DNA of 49,711 nucleotides from an uncultured Chloroflexota bacterium (GTDB taxonomy: Bacteria > Chloroflexota > UBA11872 > UBA12225). Numbering within the stretch: position 1 is the first letter of the stretch; every line of letters begins with the position of its first letter. Location of the stretch: NCBI GenBank assembly GCA_902805635.1, contig CADCTC010000137.1, forward strand, positions 1 through 49,711. The letters are read 5' to 3'. The notes beneath the pieces are model-generated. The model did not search any database, had not been told where the DNA came from, and saw only the letters and a list, made by a program, of their open reading frames with translations. Position numbers and translations under genes: made by a program. Below are positions 1 to 7,660 of this stretch, in pieces.

Positions 1-2
1 GG

Positions 3-1358
3 AGGCCACCTACTACCATGACGCGCCCCCAATCGCGAGGGCAGCGACTCAATAAACTGAGCCTCTACAAAAGCCGGGGCGGTTCAAGTGGTGTGCGTGT
101 TGAGTTCGTGACAGAGTCGTTAGACGACTCGCCCGAGGGCCAACTCGTCCGATACGTCCGTGGGTATGCCGCAAAGGTGGAGCACGAGAAGATACGCGAG
201 CGGTCGATCCGAGGACGTCGCCAGCGGGCATTGTCGGGCAAGTTGATCCCGGTCGGGAGATCACTCTACGGATACACGTACTGTCGGGAGAACGGGGTGT
301 ACCTGATCAACCCACTTGAAGCACCGACTGCGCAGCGGATTTTCGCCCTCGCTGCCATGGGTTGGAGCACGAGGAAGATTACAGCGCAGTTTCTCAACGA
401 AGGCGTGCCTGCCCCGTCTGGTTCGCGGTGGTACTCACGCGTCATTCACATGATTCTCAAGAACCCAAGGTATACGGGGCGGGCGGTTGCGTGGCTTACA
501 AGGACGGAAAAGAACAAAGTGACGGGGAAACGGATGAATGTGCCCCGCCCTCCCGAGGAACAGGTGCCACTACCTGAGGGCACAATCCCCCGCTTGGTGG
601 ACGACGCCACCTTTGCTGCTGTGCAGGAGCGTTTTCGGCTCAACAAAGAACGTGCGGTGCGCAACAACCGCAACCCGGAGGCTAGTCTGCTCCGTGGTGG
701 GTATGCGCGTTGCGGTCACTGCAAGGGGGTGGTCCAAGTGCGGGCAAAAACGAGCAAGGATCGCTGGGATGGCCTCCGCTACGACTATTTCTGCTGCCGA
801 TCGAGTGAGCCCGGCCATGAGCATCGCGATTGCCGCTCGTCAATGAGCGCTCCGCTCCTCGACGCCATCGTCTGGAATACGGTCGCGCGCATCCTCAAAG
901 AGCCCACACTGATCGAAGCCGAGGTTGAGAGGATGAGTCAGCAAGAGCCGCGCGATATGGCCGGCGAAACCGCCGACATAGACGACGCGGTTGCCGACAT
1001 CATCCGCCAGCAACGCAACCTGGCCGGGAGACTTGCCAAGATAACGGGCGCCGCAGGAGATCTAATCACGGAGCAGATCAATGCACTCGACGAGAAGCGC
1101 GAGCAACTTCTCCGGCGCCGCCAGACGCTCGCAGCACAGAGTGAGCGCGTCGAACACACTCGGTCACAACTGCGTGATCTTCAGGAGTGGTGCGGGTCAG
1201 TCGCAGCGAAGGTAGACTCCTTCACCTACAGTGAGAAACGCTTGGCGTTAGATGCACTCGGTGTGCGCGTCCAAGTTTGGCGCTCGGTCCATGATCCGCG
1301 CTTCGAGATCACGGCGAGAATTCCGATCAACGCGCCTATTGCGCTCAGTGCAGCTTGA
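3..1358 (+). CDS. Large serine recombinase, 5' end not in window
   Basis: Site-specific DNA recombinase of the large serine integrase/resolvase type. The frame is open to the first base. An ATG at 18 exists, but a protein starting there would lack the catalytic serine domain, so the gene probably begins upstream. From ATG 18: the end of the resolvase domain (residues 26-60, VRVEFVTE then EKIRER), the Recombinase domain (about 75-210, with the NPRYTGRAVAW motif), a zinc ribbon (C232, C235, C259/C260, C272) and a charged coiled-coil region (about 300-400). Residues 5-25 match the family poorly, so an N-terminal lesion is possible. The gene looks less GC-rich than its neighbours, in keeping with a mobile element lying mostly left of the window. 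Its last 14 bases overlap the 3' end of the opposite-strand gene. Confidence 0.88.
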   Translation, partial: RPPTTMTRPQSRGQRLNKLSLYKSRGGSSGVRVEFVTESLDDSPEGQLVRYVRGYAAKVEHEKIRERSIRGRRQRALSGKLIPVGRSLYGYTYCRENGVYLINPLEAPTAQRIFALAAMGWSTRKITAQFLNEGVPAPSGSRWYSRVIHMILKNPRYTGRAVAWLTRTEKNKVTGKRMNVPRPPEEQVPLPEGTIPRLVDDATFAAVQERFRLNKERAVRNNRNPEASLLRGGYARCGHCKGVVQVRAKTSKDRWDGLRYDYFCCRSSEPGHEHRDCRSSMSAPLLDAIVWNTVARILKEPTLIEAEVERMSQQEPRDMAGETADIDDAVADIIRQQRNLAGRLAKITGAAGDLITEQINALDEKREQLLRRRQTLAAQSERVEHTRSQLRDLQEWCGSVAAKVDSFTYSEKRLALDALGVRVQVWRSVHDPRFEITARIPINAPIALSAA

Positions 1359-1863
1359 TCTCCACCCTGGAGAGCCCCGCGATCGGCGCCATCGTCAGCG
1401 CCGCCGGGGCACGCCCCTGCCACCCGAACCAGCCGAATGCCCCGAGGCACACAACCGCCAGCAGCCCACCCAGTCCGTAGCGCAGCCGCTGCCACTCCGG
1501 CGCCAGGCCGGCAGCAGCCGGTGCAGCCGACAGCACGGTCGTCGGTGTGGCTGCACGCTCGGCTGCCGTTTCCGCAGTTGCGGCTGCAGTTGGAGCTGCC
1601 GATGCACTCACCGGCGCCGCAGGCACAGCCGCTCGCCCTGGATCATGTACCACGATCATTGCGCCTGCTAGCGGATCGTCCGCGTCGTCGGGAGGCAGTG
1701 GCGGGAGTGCGGGGAGCGGTAGCGGCGGCGGTGGGGACGAACGCAGCGTTGATGGCAGTGGAGGGAGCGACGGGGGTAGCACGGGGCGAGCCACCGCACT
1801 TCCCGGCGGTGCGCCCGCCGGCTCATCGAAAGGTCCGCCTGTCGTGAGAGTACCTGCCACCAT
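1345..1863 (-). CDS. Proline-rich protein with one C-terminal membrane helix (unknown function)
   Basis: 172 residues, no family recognised. About 60 N-terminal residues are Pro/Ser/Leu-rich with PPPPLPLP-like runs. An Ala/Thr-rich linker follows (about 75-115), then one hydrophobic helix (about residues 130-150, YGLGGLLAVVCLGAFGWFGW) and a short tail ending IEIKLH-like. It would sit in the membrane with the proline-rich part on one side. A well-spaced sigma70-like promoter lies just upstream, which favours a real gene over a GC-driven open frame. The last four codons overlap the recombinase gene tail to tail. If a mobile element inserted here, the C-terminus may have been altered; this is inference. 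Confidence 0.5.
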   Translation of the reverse strand: MVAGTLTTGGPFDEPAGAPPGSAVARPVLPPSLPPLPSTLRSSPPPPLPLPALPPLPPDDADDPLAGAMIVVHDPGRAAVPAAPVSASAAPTAAATAETAAERAATPTTVLSAAPAAAGLAPEWQRLRYGLGGLLAVVCLGAFGWFGWQGRAPAALTMAPIAGLSRVEIKLH

Positions 1864-1883
1864 GCCCCCCGTAGTGTGACCCT

Positions 1884-1912
1884 ATCGTACCCTCTGGAGG
1901 CTCCGCTGTGAA
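1884..1912 (-). promoter_or_regulatory. Putative sigma70 promoter of the proline-rich gene
   Basis: On the minus strand, TTCACA (1912-1907) and TACGAT (1889-1884) are separated by exactly 17 bp. The predicted start of transcription is near 1877, about 14 nt before the ATG at 1863. The match is 5/6 at -35 and 4/6 at -10. Confidence 0.45.
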
Positions 1913-2030
1913 GCCCCCTCTTATGGCAGGTCTTAGCTGGTTGTCCCGACGGCAGGACTTCGCTGATGGTGAAGGCAGGGACTTCCACGGCCAGCGTCAG
2001 GAGACTTACCTCGACGGCCGCACAGCCGGC

Positions 2031-2081
2031 TTGACGTCAAGTTCAGCGTACAATTCGTAGTACAGTCACTGTCACGAGGGG
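2031..2081 (+). promoter_or_regulatory. Toxin-antitoxin promoter/operator region with palindromes and RBS
   Basis: Upstream of the RHH/MazF pair lie the palindrome TGACGTCA (2032-2039, within a TTGACG -35-like hexamer), a TACAAT hexamer (2049-2054) and a perfect 5-1-5 inverted repeat ACAGTcACTGT (2062-2072). A GAGGGG ribosome-binding site (2076-2081) precedes the ATG at 2088. Ribbon-helix-helix antitoxins usually bind such short inverted repeats to repress their own operon; assigning the 2062 repeat to this is inference. No canonically spaced -35/-10 pair was found. Confidence 0.4.
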
Positions 2082-2087
2082 AATTCT

Positions 2088-2324
2088 ATGGCTACCCGAG
2101 CAACGCTCTATCTTGACGACGACGTGCTGGAGCGGGCGCGCCGCCACACTGGTGATCGCGGCCTGAGCAGGTTCGTCAGCGAAGTGCTGGCCGAGAAGCT
2201 CGATGCTCTGGCACGCCACCAAATCGCTGAATCCATGCGCGAAGGCTATGTCGCCACCCGAGACGACCGTGACGCACTCAACGCCGACTGGCAGGCCATT
2301 GACGGCGAGCGGTGGCCGGAGTAA
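2088..2324 (+). CDS. Ribbon-helix-helix antitoxin of a MazEF-type pair
   Basis: 78 residues. The N-terminus has the beta-strand plus two helices typical of RHH DNA-binding antitoxins (RATLYLDDDVLERARR then SRFVSEVLAEKLD, residues 3-40). The charged C-terminal half (about 45-78) would wrap around and neutralise the toxin. The stop lies inside the following mazF-like gene (13-nt overlap), the usual translational coupling of toxin-antitoxin operons. The start is supported by GAGGGG six bases upstream. Confidence 0.85.
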   Translation: MATRATLYLDDDVLERARRHTGDRGLSRFVSEVLAEKLDALARHQIAESMREGYVATRDDRDALNADWQAIDGERWPE

Positions 2325-2665
2325 CCTGGCCGCGGCGCGGTGAGCTCTTCTGGGTTGCTCTTGACCCGGTGGTCGGCAGCGAGATCGCAAAGACGCGTCC
2401 GGCGGTTGTGGTGTCCAACGATATTGGAAACCAGTACGCCGACCGTGTCATAGTAGCGCCTGTCTCCTCAGGGAACACGCAGCGGGTGTATCCCTTCGAG
2501 GTGCTAGTGTCGGCTGGAGAGGGAGGTCTGACAGTTGCCTCCAAGGTGCTGCTGGACCAGATCAGGACCGTTGACAAGCGCCGGTTGGGGCGGCAGGTAG
2601 GCGAGCTGCCACCGGAGCGTATGCACCAAGTAAACGAGGCGATCCGACTCAGCCTGTCGGCCTGA
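2312..2665 (+). CDS. mazF: MazF/PemK-family endoribonuclease toxin
   Basis: 117 residues from a GTG start that overlaps the antitoxin end. MazF toxins cleave single-stranded mRNA at short motifs and stop growth when the antitoxin is degraded. Family hallmarks are intact: RRGELFWVALDPVVGSEI (residues 8-25), KTRPAVVVSND (27-37), the IVAPVSS strand (46-52) and the C-terminal LLDQIRTVDKRRL (about 80-92), which includes the catalytic-loop Arg and Ser/Thr region. Full length for the family. Confidence 0.92.
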   Translation: MAGVTWPRRGELFWVALDPVVGSEIAKTRPAVVVSNDIGNQYADRVIVAPVSSGNTQRVYPFEVLVSAGEGGLTVASKVLLDQIRTVDKRRLGRQVGELPPERMHQVNEAIRLSLSA

Positions 2666-2751
2666 ACCTCCACGACAGCTACGGCAGGCCAGCGCTACGA
2701 AGCGGGCATGTTCCAGGAGTGTGGCCTGCTGGCATAGTGGCTGCCAGGGCA

Positions 2752-4431
2752 ATGACTTCATCGCAGCTCCCAACTAACCCACCTAACCCCCTGGATCGCC
2801 TGCGCCAGGACGTGCGCGGCGGCGTCTGCTCCGGCTCCGCATCTGCCAACGCTGCCAGCGCTGCCAGCGCTGGTGCTGGTGGGCCGCTCAACGTGCTGCT
2901 GATCATGACCGACCAGCAGCGCGCCGACACCATTGGCGCTGCGGGCAGCCGTGACATCCGCACGCCCAACCTCGATCGGCTGGCGCGCGAGGGCACCCGC
3001 TGCGCCCGCGCCTACGTGCAGAACCCCATCTGCATGCCGTCGCGCGCCACGCTGTTTACCGGCCGCTACCCGCGCAGCCACCGCGTCTGGACCAACGGCG
3101 TGCCGCTGCCGGTGGATGAGGTCATGCTGCCTCATATCCTGGCGGCGGCCGGCTACCGCACGGCGTCGTTCGGCAAGCTGCACTTCACGCCCACCGGCGG
3201 CCCACCTCTCGCCGGCCACTACGAGTCCAGCCAGTTGTGGCGCGATCCGGCGCGCGCCGCCGAGCTGGCCGAGTGGCACGGCCCCTACTATGGCCTGGAG
3301 CACGTCGAGCTCGCGATCGGCCACAACGCCCCGGGTGGCCACTATGGCGAGTGGCTGCGCCGCGAGCATCGCGACGCGCTGCCGCTGTTCAAGCCCGAGG
3401 CGTCGCGCCACCCGCGCAGCGGCGCGCACGGCTCCTGGAAGTCGGCGCTCCCCGCCGAGCTGCACGCGTCCACCTGGGTGGCCGACCGCACCATCGCCTA
3501 CTTGCAGCAGCAAGCGCCGCCAGCTCAAGGCAGCGGCAGCCCAAGCAGTCCCGGCAGCCGGCAGCCCTTCTTCGCCGTCTGCTCCTTTCCCGATCCCCAC
3601 CATCCCTTCGCACCGCCCGAACCGTGGAGCGACATGTACGACCCCGCCACCATGCCGCCACCGGTGCGGCGCGAGGGTGAGCTCGACGACCCGCCGCCGC
3701 ACTTCGCCGCCCACGCGCGCGGGGCGTGGCACCGCTCCGGCGCTAAGCCGCCCGAGTACCCGCAGGGCCTGCCGGACGCGCACCTGCGCGAGATCATGGC
3801 CCACTACTACGGCATGGTCTCGCTTGCCGACCACAACATCGGCCGCGTGCTCGACGCGCTGGACACACTGGGCCTGGCCGAGAACACGCTGGTGCTCTTC
3901 ACTTCAGACCACGGCGAGCTCCTGGGCGACCACGGGCTGCTGCTCAAGGGGCCCTTCCTATACGAAGGGCTGGTGCGTGTCCCTATGCTCTGGCGCCTCC
4001 CCGGCCGCATCCCGGCTGGCGCTGTGCTGGACGCCCCCGTCGGCCACGTCGACGTCGTGCCCACGCTGCTCCATCTGCTCGGCATCGATACGCCATTGGG
4101 TGTGCAGGGGCAGTCACTCGTGCCCGCGCTCGCACCCGTCCTCGGCGTCACCGCCGACACGTCGCTGCGTCCTTGGGTGCTCACCGAATATCACACCGGG
4201 TTTGAGCCCGACCTCTCGCTCAAGCAGATCGACACGGGGCGCTACAAGCTGACCTACTACGGCCATGACGCATTTGGCGAGCTATTCGACCTGCAAGAAG
4301 ACCCGCATGAGCTGCACAACCGCTTCGCCGATCCCGCCTGCGCGGCGCTGCGTCGCGACCTGCAAGGGCAGCTGCTTGAAGCGCTCTTCGCGACCGAGGA
4401 CACGCTGCCGCCACAGATCGCATTCGCCTGA
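2752..4431 (+). CDS. Type I sulfatase (formylglycine-dependent), sulfatase 1
   Basis: 559 residues from ATG 2752; a GTG at 2719 would add 11. Hydrolyses sulfate esters, probably on carbohydrates. Counting from the GTG: metal-binding TDQQ (D65, Q66) and C105-MPSR, the C-x-P-S-R site whose Cys becomes formylglycine. SDHGELLGDHG, about three-quarters along, supplies further metal ligands, and the C-terminal LFDLQEDPHELHN motif is typical of choline-sulfatase-like members. No signal peptide is seen; the N-terminus instead carries an Ala/Ser repeat tract (bases about 2850-2882) and a second Gly/Ser/Pro insert lies near 3530-3560. The ribosome-binding site is weak. The substrate is unknown. Confidence 0.9.
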   Translation: MTSSQLPTNPPNPLDRLRQDVRGGVCSGSASANAASAASAGAGGPLNVLLIMTDQQRADTIGAAGSRDIRTPNLDRLAREGTRCARAYVQNPICMPSRATLFTGRYPRSHRVWTNGVPLPVDEVMLPHILAAAGYRTASFGKLHFTPTGGPPLAGHYESSQLWRDPARAAELAEWHGPYYGLEHVELAIGHNAPGGHYGEWLRREHRDALPLFKPEASRHPRSGAHGSWKSALPAELHASTWVADRTIAYLQQQAPPAQGSGSPSSPGSRQPFFAVCSFPDPHHPFAPPEPWSDMYDPATMPPPVRREGELDDPPPHFAAHARGAWHRSGAKPPEYPQGLPDAHLREIMAHYYGMVSLADHNIGRVLDALDTLGLAENTLVLFTSDHGELLGDHGLLLKGPFLYEGLVRVPMLWRLPGRIPAGAVLDAPVGHVDVVPTLLHLLGIDTPLGVQGQSLVPALAPVLGVTADTSLRPWVLTEYHTGFEPDLSLKQIDTGRYKLTYYGHDAFGELFDLQEDPHELHNRFADPACAALRRDLQGQLLEALFATEDTLPPQIAFA

Positions 4432-4445
4432 ACCGGCCGAATCCG

Positions 4446-4533
4446 CTGGACCACTGAGTCGGCTGGACCCGCCGAGTCCGCACACCTCGCAGGGTAGGGC
4501 TAGCGGGCTTTGGCTACCGTGTCGGCAACACTA
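4446..4533 (+). repeat. Imperfect direct repeat, copy 1, with inverted-repeat core
   Basis: The segment from CAGGGTAGG (4490) to AACACTA (about 4533) matches 6068-6111 with about 7 differences in some 44 bases and no gap. A preceding block reading TGG(A/C)CCACTGAG is shared too, separated by a length difference. The core can form a stem: CAGGGTAG pairs with CTACCGTG apart from one mismatch. It lies between convergent sulfatase 1 and the nucleotidyltransferase-partner gene, so it may also act as a terminator. Confidence 0.7.
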
Positions 4534-4561
4534 CTGCACGTCGATTGGGGACCGGCTACGC

Positions 4562-5383
4562 TCATGCAATCGCCTGGTCCCGCGCCGCGTCCTTGGCCGG
4601 CTCTAGCAGCGCGCGGTCGTGTTTCACCTGCCATGCAGTGGCGAACGAGCCGTACGCGCGGCGGGCCAGTGCGGCGGGCGGGAGCGACGGGTCCGCGTCC
4701 AGCGCGGCCCACATGTCGGCGCGGTACGTCGGCCCCATCAGCACGCGCCGCCGGTAGGTCCGGTGGCGCGCCGCCAGCGCGGCCGGCGGCAGCACGTCGG
4801 CGTCGCGGTCGCGCAGCACGTTCGCCGGCACACGCAGCGGCCCATCGGCGAACCGCAGGTCTTCACCAACACGGCCCAAGTGAAAGTCGGTGCCGCTGCC
4901 GAGCAGATCGAGCCGCAGCCCTCGGTAGACCCCCGCGAAGCGCGTGAACCGCCGGTCCCGATAGTCTCGGGCGAGCCATGCGCCGGCCGCGGCCCAGAAG
5001 GCCCGCACGCGGGGGTGGGCCTCCGCGTTCATAGCCAGCACCCCACGGTGCAGCCGGTCCGCGTTGACCCAACGGTGATGCACGCGCAGCCACGTCATCA
5101 GCAGCGCCAGCACGCGCAGGTCCTCGCGCTCCAGCCCCTCGACAGACGCGACCAGCAGCGTGTCTTCGATGTTGACGTCTCCTGCACTGCACTCATCGCC
5201 ATCGCCCGCATCACCACCGCTTCTCCCTCTAATTGTCGGTGCTGCGGGTGCCGCGGGTGCTGCGGGTGCTGCAGGTGCTGCGGGCGCTCCCGCTCCCACG
5301 AGGCCCATGCCGATGGCGGCGAGCGCCGTCAGCGCGTTGCCGAGCGCTAGGTCAGGCGCGGCGTCCGTGCGCCTAAACGCCAT
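4562..5383 (-). CDS. Nucleotidyltransferase-associated protein with HTH-like C-terminus
   Basis: 273 residues from ATG 5383, which overlaps the end of the nucleotidyltransferase gene by 11 nt, so the two are translationally coupled. A short start is followed by an Ala-Pro-Ala repeat (about residues 35-50) from a 9-bp tandem repeat around 5236-5285. The body is helical and Arg-rich. The segment PSLPPAALARRAYGSFATAWQVKHD (near residues 235-260) reads like a helix-turn-helix with conserved YGSFATAW. I think this partners small MNT/DUF6036-type nucleotidyltransferases in type IV-like toxin-antitoxin modules, but no family name is certain. The upstream in-frame extension to 5581 is antisense-like and was left out. 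Confidence 0.65.
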   Translation of the reverse strand: MAFRRTDAAPDLALGNALTALAAIGMGLVGAGAPAAPAAPAAPAAPAAPTIRGRSGGDAGDGDECSAGDVNIEDTLLVASVEGLEREDLRVLALLMTWLRVHHRWVNADRLHRGVLAMNAEAHPRVRAFWAAAGAWLARDYRDRRFTRFAGVYRGLRLDLLGSGTDFHLGRVGEDLRFADGPLRVPANVLRDRDADVLPPAALAARHRTYRRRVLMGPTYRADMWAALDADPSLPPAALARRAYGSFATAWQVKHDRALLEPAKDAARDQAIA

Positions 5384-5924
5384 AGCCGAGCCTCCGCGCC
5401 AGGTCCGCCAGCGCGGCGTGCACGTGCGCCGGCCAGCCGGGATGCGCGTCCTGCGCCTCCACCCAGGGGGCGACCTGCGCCAGCTCCTCCGCCGATGGGC
5501 GGAGCGCCAGGCAATCGCCCAAGTCCAGCCCGCGGTCGCAGAGCGCGAACAGCTTGCTTCGGAGCAGGTCCAGCCGCCCAAGCGCGCGCAGCGTCAGCGC
5601 GTGCCCGTCAAAGGCGACGACCGTGTGCGCCCGCCAGTCCGGCGGCAGGACGTCCACGAGCGAGGACGGCCCGTTGTTGAGCCAGTCGTCGGCGAGCGGC
5701 TCCCCCGCAGCGCGCACCTGAGCGGCAAACGCCCGCGCCGCGGCGGCGATCTCGTCGGGCAGAGGCGGCTCCAGCACGTCGCAGTCACGCGTGGCGCGGC
5801 TCACCACGCCCAGCAGCACCAGCGCGGTCCCGCCGGCGATGATGGCGCCGAACCGGACGCCGCGCTCCGCCAGGAAGCGGTCAAAGCGGGCGATGGTCTC
5901 TGACGGCTGCACAGTAGGTATCAA
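5373..5924 (-). CDS. MNT/DUF6036-like nucleotidyltransferase
   Basis: 183 residues if translation begins at TTG 5924; GTG 5912 is an alternative. The fold signature is GGT (residues 31-33, in IIAGGTALVLLG) followed by DCD (about 48-50, RATRDCDVLEPP), the metal-binding G-G-[ST]-x(n)-D-x-D pattern of small nucleotidyltransferases. C-terminal helices contain KLFALCDRGLDLGDCLAL, like the region in AbiEii/DUF6036 proteins that follows the active site. Such enzymes act as NMP-transferring toxins or as minimal nucleotidyltransferases. First gene of a two-gene operon with the partner at 4562-5383. The pair sits between repeat copies, suggesting a mobile defence or stability cassette. Confidence 0.75.
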   Translation of the reverse strand: MIPTVQPSETIARFDRFLAERGVRFGAIIAGGTALVLLGVVSRATRDCDVLEPPLPDEIAAAARAFAAQVRAAGEPLADDWLNNGPSSLVDVLPPDWRAHTVVAFDGHALTLRALGRLDLLRSKLFALCDRGLDLGDCLALRPSAEELAQVAPWVEAQDAHPGWPAHVHAALADLARRLGYGV

Positions 5925-5938
5925 TTAGAACGATACCA
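5918..5938 (-). promoter_or_regulatory. Inverted repeat and -10 at the start of the nucleotidyltransferase operon
   Basis: GGTATC and GATACC form a 6-bp inverted repeat with a 9-nt centre (5918-5938) over the annotated TTG start. Inside it, on the minus strand, TCTAAT (5930-5925) resembles a -10. If that hexamer is used, transcription starts near 5918 and GTG 5912 becomes the likelier start. Its position suits autorepression by the HTH-like partner; this is inference. Confidence 0.4.
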
Positions 5939-6042
5939 CGCATGTGCACATGAGGGACTTGTGCCCGTGCCCACGTCCTGGTGTGCCCTGGCCACGCTGC
6001 ACCTACTGGACCCGCCGGACCCACCGGACCCGGTGGGACGGG

Positions 6043-6111
6043 TGGCCCACTGAGCCAGCTCAACCCACAGGGTAGGCTCAGCGAGCTTTGGCTACCCTGT
6101 TGGGAACACTA
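6043..6111 (+). repeat. Imperfect direct repeat, copy 2, with perfect stem-loop core
   Basis: Second copy of the 4490-4533 sequence, here between the divergent nucleotidyltransferase operon and sulfatase 2. CAGGGTAG (6068-6075) pairs perfectly with CTACCCTG (6092-6099); allowing one bulged T, the stem grows to about 12 bp (CCCACAGGGTAG). The loop contains a small GCTC/GAGC hairpin. Just upstream (6008-6030) are tandem GGACCC(G/A)CC units, of which one also occurs near copy 1. Confidence 0.7.
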
Positions 6112-6138
6112 GCGCCGAGAGAGGGTCAGGCCAACACA

Positions 6139-7656
6139 ATGGTCGCATCGGGTACAGCCGCGCATGCGTCGCCAAACATCGTGGTCATCGTCACGGATGA
6201 CCAGGGGCCGTGGGCGTTGGGTTGCGCGGGCAACCCGGAGATCCGCACGCCGCACTTGAACCGCTTGGCGGCCTCGGGTACCCGCTTCCGCCACTTCTTC
6301 TGCGCCTCGCCCGTCTGCTCGCCTGCTCGCGCCTCCCTGCTCACCGGGCGCATCCCCTCCAACCACGGCGTGCACGACTGGCTTAAGGGCGGCAACGGCG
6401 GCACCCAGGAGCCGATTGAGTACCTCGCCGGCCTCACCGCCTACACCGACGTACTCGCCGCCAACGGCTACCACTGCGGCCTGAGCGGTAAGTGGCACCT
6501 GGGGGACAGTCCGCGCCCGCAGAAGGGCTTCTCCCACTGGTACGCGCACCAGTTCGGCGGTGGCCCCTACTACGACGCGCCAATGATCCGCGACGGCGCG
6601 CTCATCCGCGAGCCCGGTTATGTCACCGACAACATTACCGACGATGCGCTCGCTTACCTGGACGCGCAGGCCGCCGCTTCCACCGGGAGCGGGGTCACCG
6701 GCACAGGTTCGGCCACCCCCTTCTACCTGCACGTCTGCTACACCGCGCCCCATAGCCCCTGGATCGACAACCACCCGCAGGACCTGGTCGACTCGTACGC
6801 GGACTGCGCCTTCGAGTCGTGTCCCCAGGAAGAGATGCACCCCTGGGCCGGTTCCCTGACGCGCAACAACCACGGTAATCGCGCCGCGCTGCAAGGCTAC
6901 TTCGCCGCCGTCACCGCCATGGACGCCAACATCGGCCGTATCCTCGACCGCCTGGAGGCGCTGGGCCTACGCGAATCTACCGTCGTGCTCTTTACCAGCG
7001 ACAACGGCTTCTCCTGCGGCCACCACGGCTTCTGGGGCAAAGGGAACGGCACGTTCCCGCTCAACATGTACGAGAACTCGGTCACGGTGCCCACGATGAT
7101 CAGCCATCCGGGGCACGTGCCAGCCGGCGTGGTGAGCGACGCGCTGCTCAGCCACCTGGACGTCTTCCCCACGCTGCTCGACTACGCCGGCTTCCCCATC
7201 CCCGACGCCGGGTCCTTGCCCGGACGCTCGTTCGCGCCGCTCCTGCGCGGCACCGCCGGCGGCGCCACTGGCGCCACTGGCGCCGCTGGCCAGGAGTACG
7301 TCGTGGCCGCCACTGATGGTGCCGGCGCCGGCGACACGGACGGCATGGGCGCCTCTCTCATCCACGACGAGTACGGCCCGGTGCGCATGGTCCGTACGCG
7401 CGAGTGGAAGTACGTCCACCGCTACCCCTACGGCCCGCACGAGCTCTTCGACCTGGCCAACGACCCCGGCGAGCGCGTCAACCTGGTAGATGATCCCGCC
7501 CGCCAGGCCACCCGGCGCGAGCTCAAGGGCGAGCTTGAAGGCTGGTTCGTGCGCTACACCGACCCCACGCGCGACGGCGTGCGCGAGCCGGTCACCGGCA
7601 AGGGCCAGCTCGATCTCGCGGGCCCCGCCGGAAGGGGCGCCACGGCGTTCGAGTAG
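6139..7656 (+). CDS. Type I sulfatase, sulfatase 2
   Basis: 505 residues from ATG 6139. The TTG-initiated extension to 6088 would run through the repeat stem and was rejected. The active site is clear: D20-D21 in IVTDDQG, and C60-SPAR, the formylglycine site, followed by ASLLTGR. GKWHLGD (around residue 120) and TSDNGF, with HH soon after, complete the metal site. The C-terminal ELFDLANDPGERVNLVDDP motif is typical of the family. Two Gly/Ala/Thr-rich in-frame inserts (near 6670-6715 and 7255-7330) carry tandem GGCGCCACT units. No signal peptide, so probably cytoplasmic or exported by another route. Substrate unknown. Confidence 0.9.
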   Translation: MVASGTAAHASPNIVVIVTDDQGPWALGCAGNPEIRTPHLNRLAASGTRFRHFFCASPVCSPARASLLTGRIPSNHGVHDWLKGGNGGTQEPIEYLAGLTAYTDVLAANGYHCGLSGKWHLGDSPRPQKGFSHWYAHQFGGGPYYDAPMIRDGALIREPGYVTDNITDDALAYLDAQAAASTGSGVTGTGSATPFYLHVCYTAPHSPWIDNHPQDLVDSYADCAFESCPQEEMHPWAGSLTRNNHGNRAALQGYFAAVTAMDANIGRILDRLEALGLRESTVVLFTSDNGFSCGHHGFWGKGNGTFPLNMYENSVTVPTMISHPGHVPAGVVSDALLSHLDVFPTLLDYAGFPIPDAGSLPGRSFAPLLRGTAGGATGATGAAGQEYVVAATDGAGAGDTDGMGASLIHDEYGPVRMVRTREWKYVHRYPYGPHELFDLANDPGERVNLVDDPARQATRRELKGELEGWFVRYTDPTRDGVREPVTGKGQLDLAGPAGRGATAFE

Positions 7657-7660
7657 GCAG

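Noticed and set aside
1547..1879. Ser/Gly-rich plus-strand frame opposite the proline-rich gene
   Set aside because: Low complexity throughout, whereas the minus strand has a clean membrane helix and a well-spaced promoter.
2758..4252. Long frames on both strands inside sulfatase 1
   Set aside because: Low-complexity Arg/Ala/Ser translations typical of wrong frames; sulfatase motifs are all in one frame.
5236..5290. Possible CRISPR-like or minisatellite array
   Set aside because: The 9-bp units have no spacers and encode an Ala-Pro tract in frame, so this is a coding repeat.
5881..6063. Collagen-like Gly-Pro-x frame upstream of the nucleotidyltransferase gene
   Set aside because: The pattern comes from tandem GGACCC(G/A)CC units; no ribosome-binding site or family support.
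6088..6138. TTG start extending sulfatase 2 by 17 residues
   Set aside because: It would begin inside the stem of repeat copy 2; the ATG at 6139 places the Cys motif at the usual distance.
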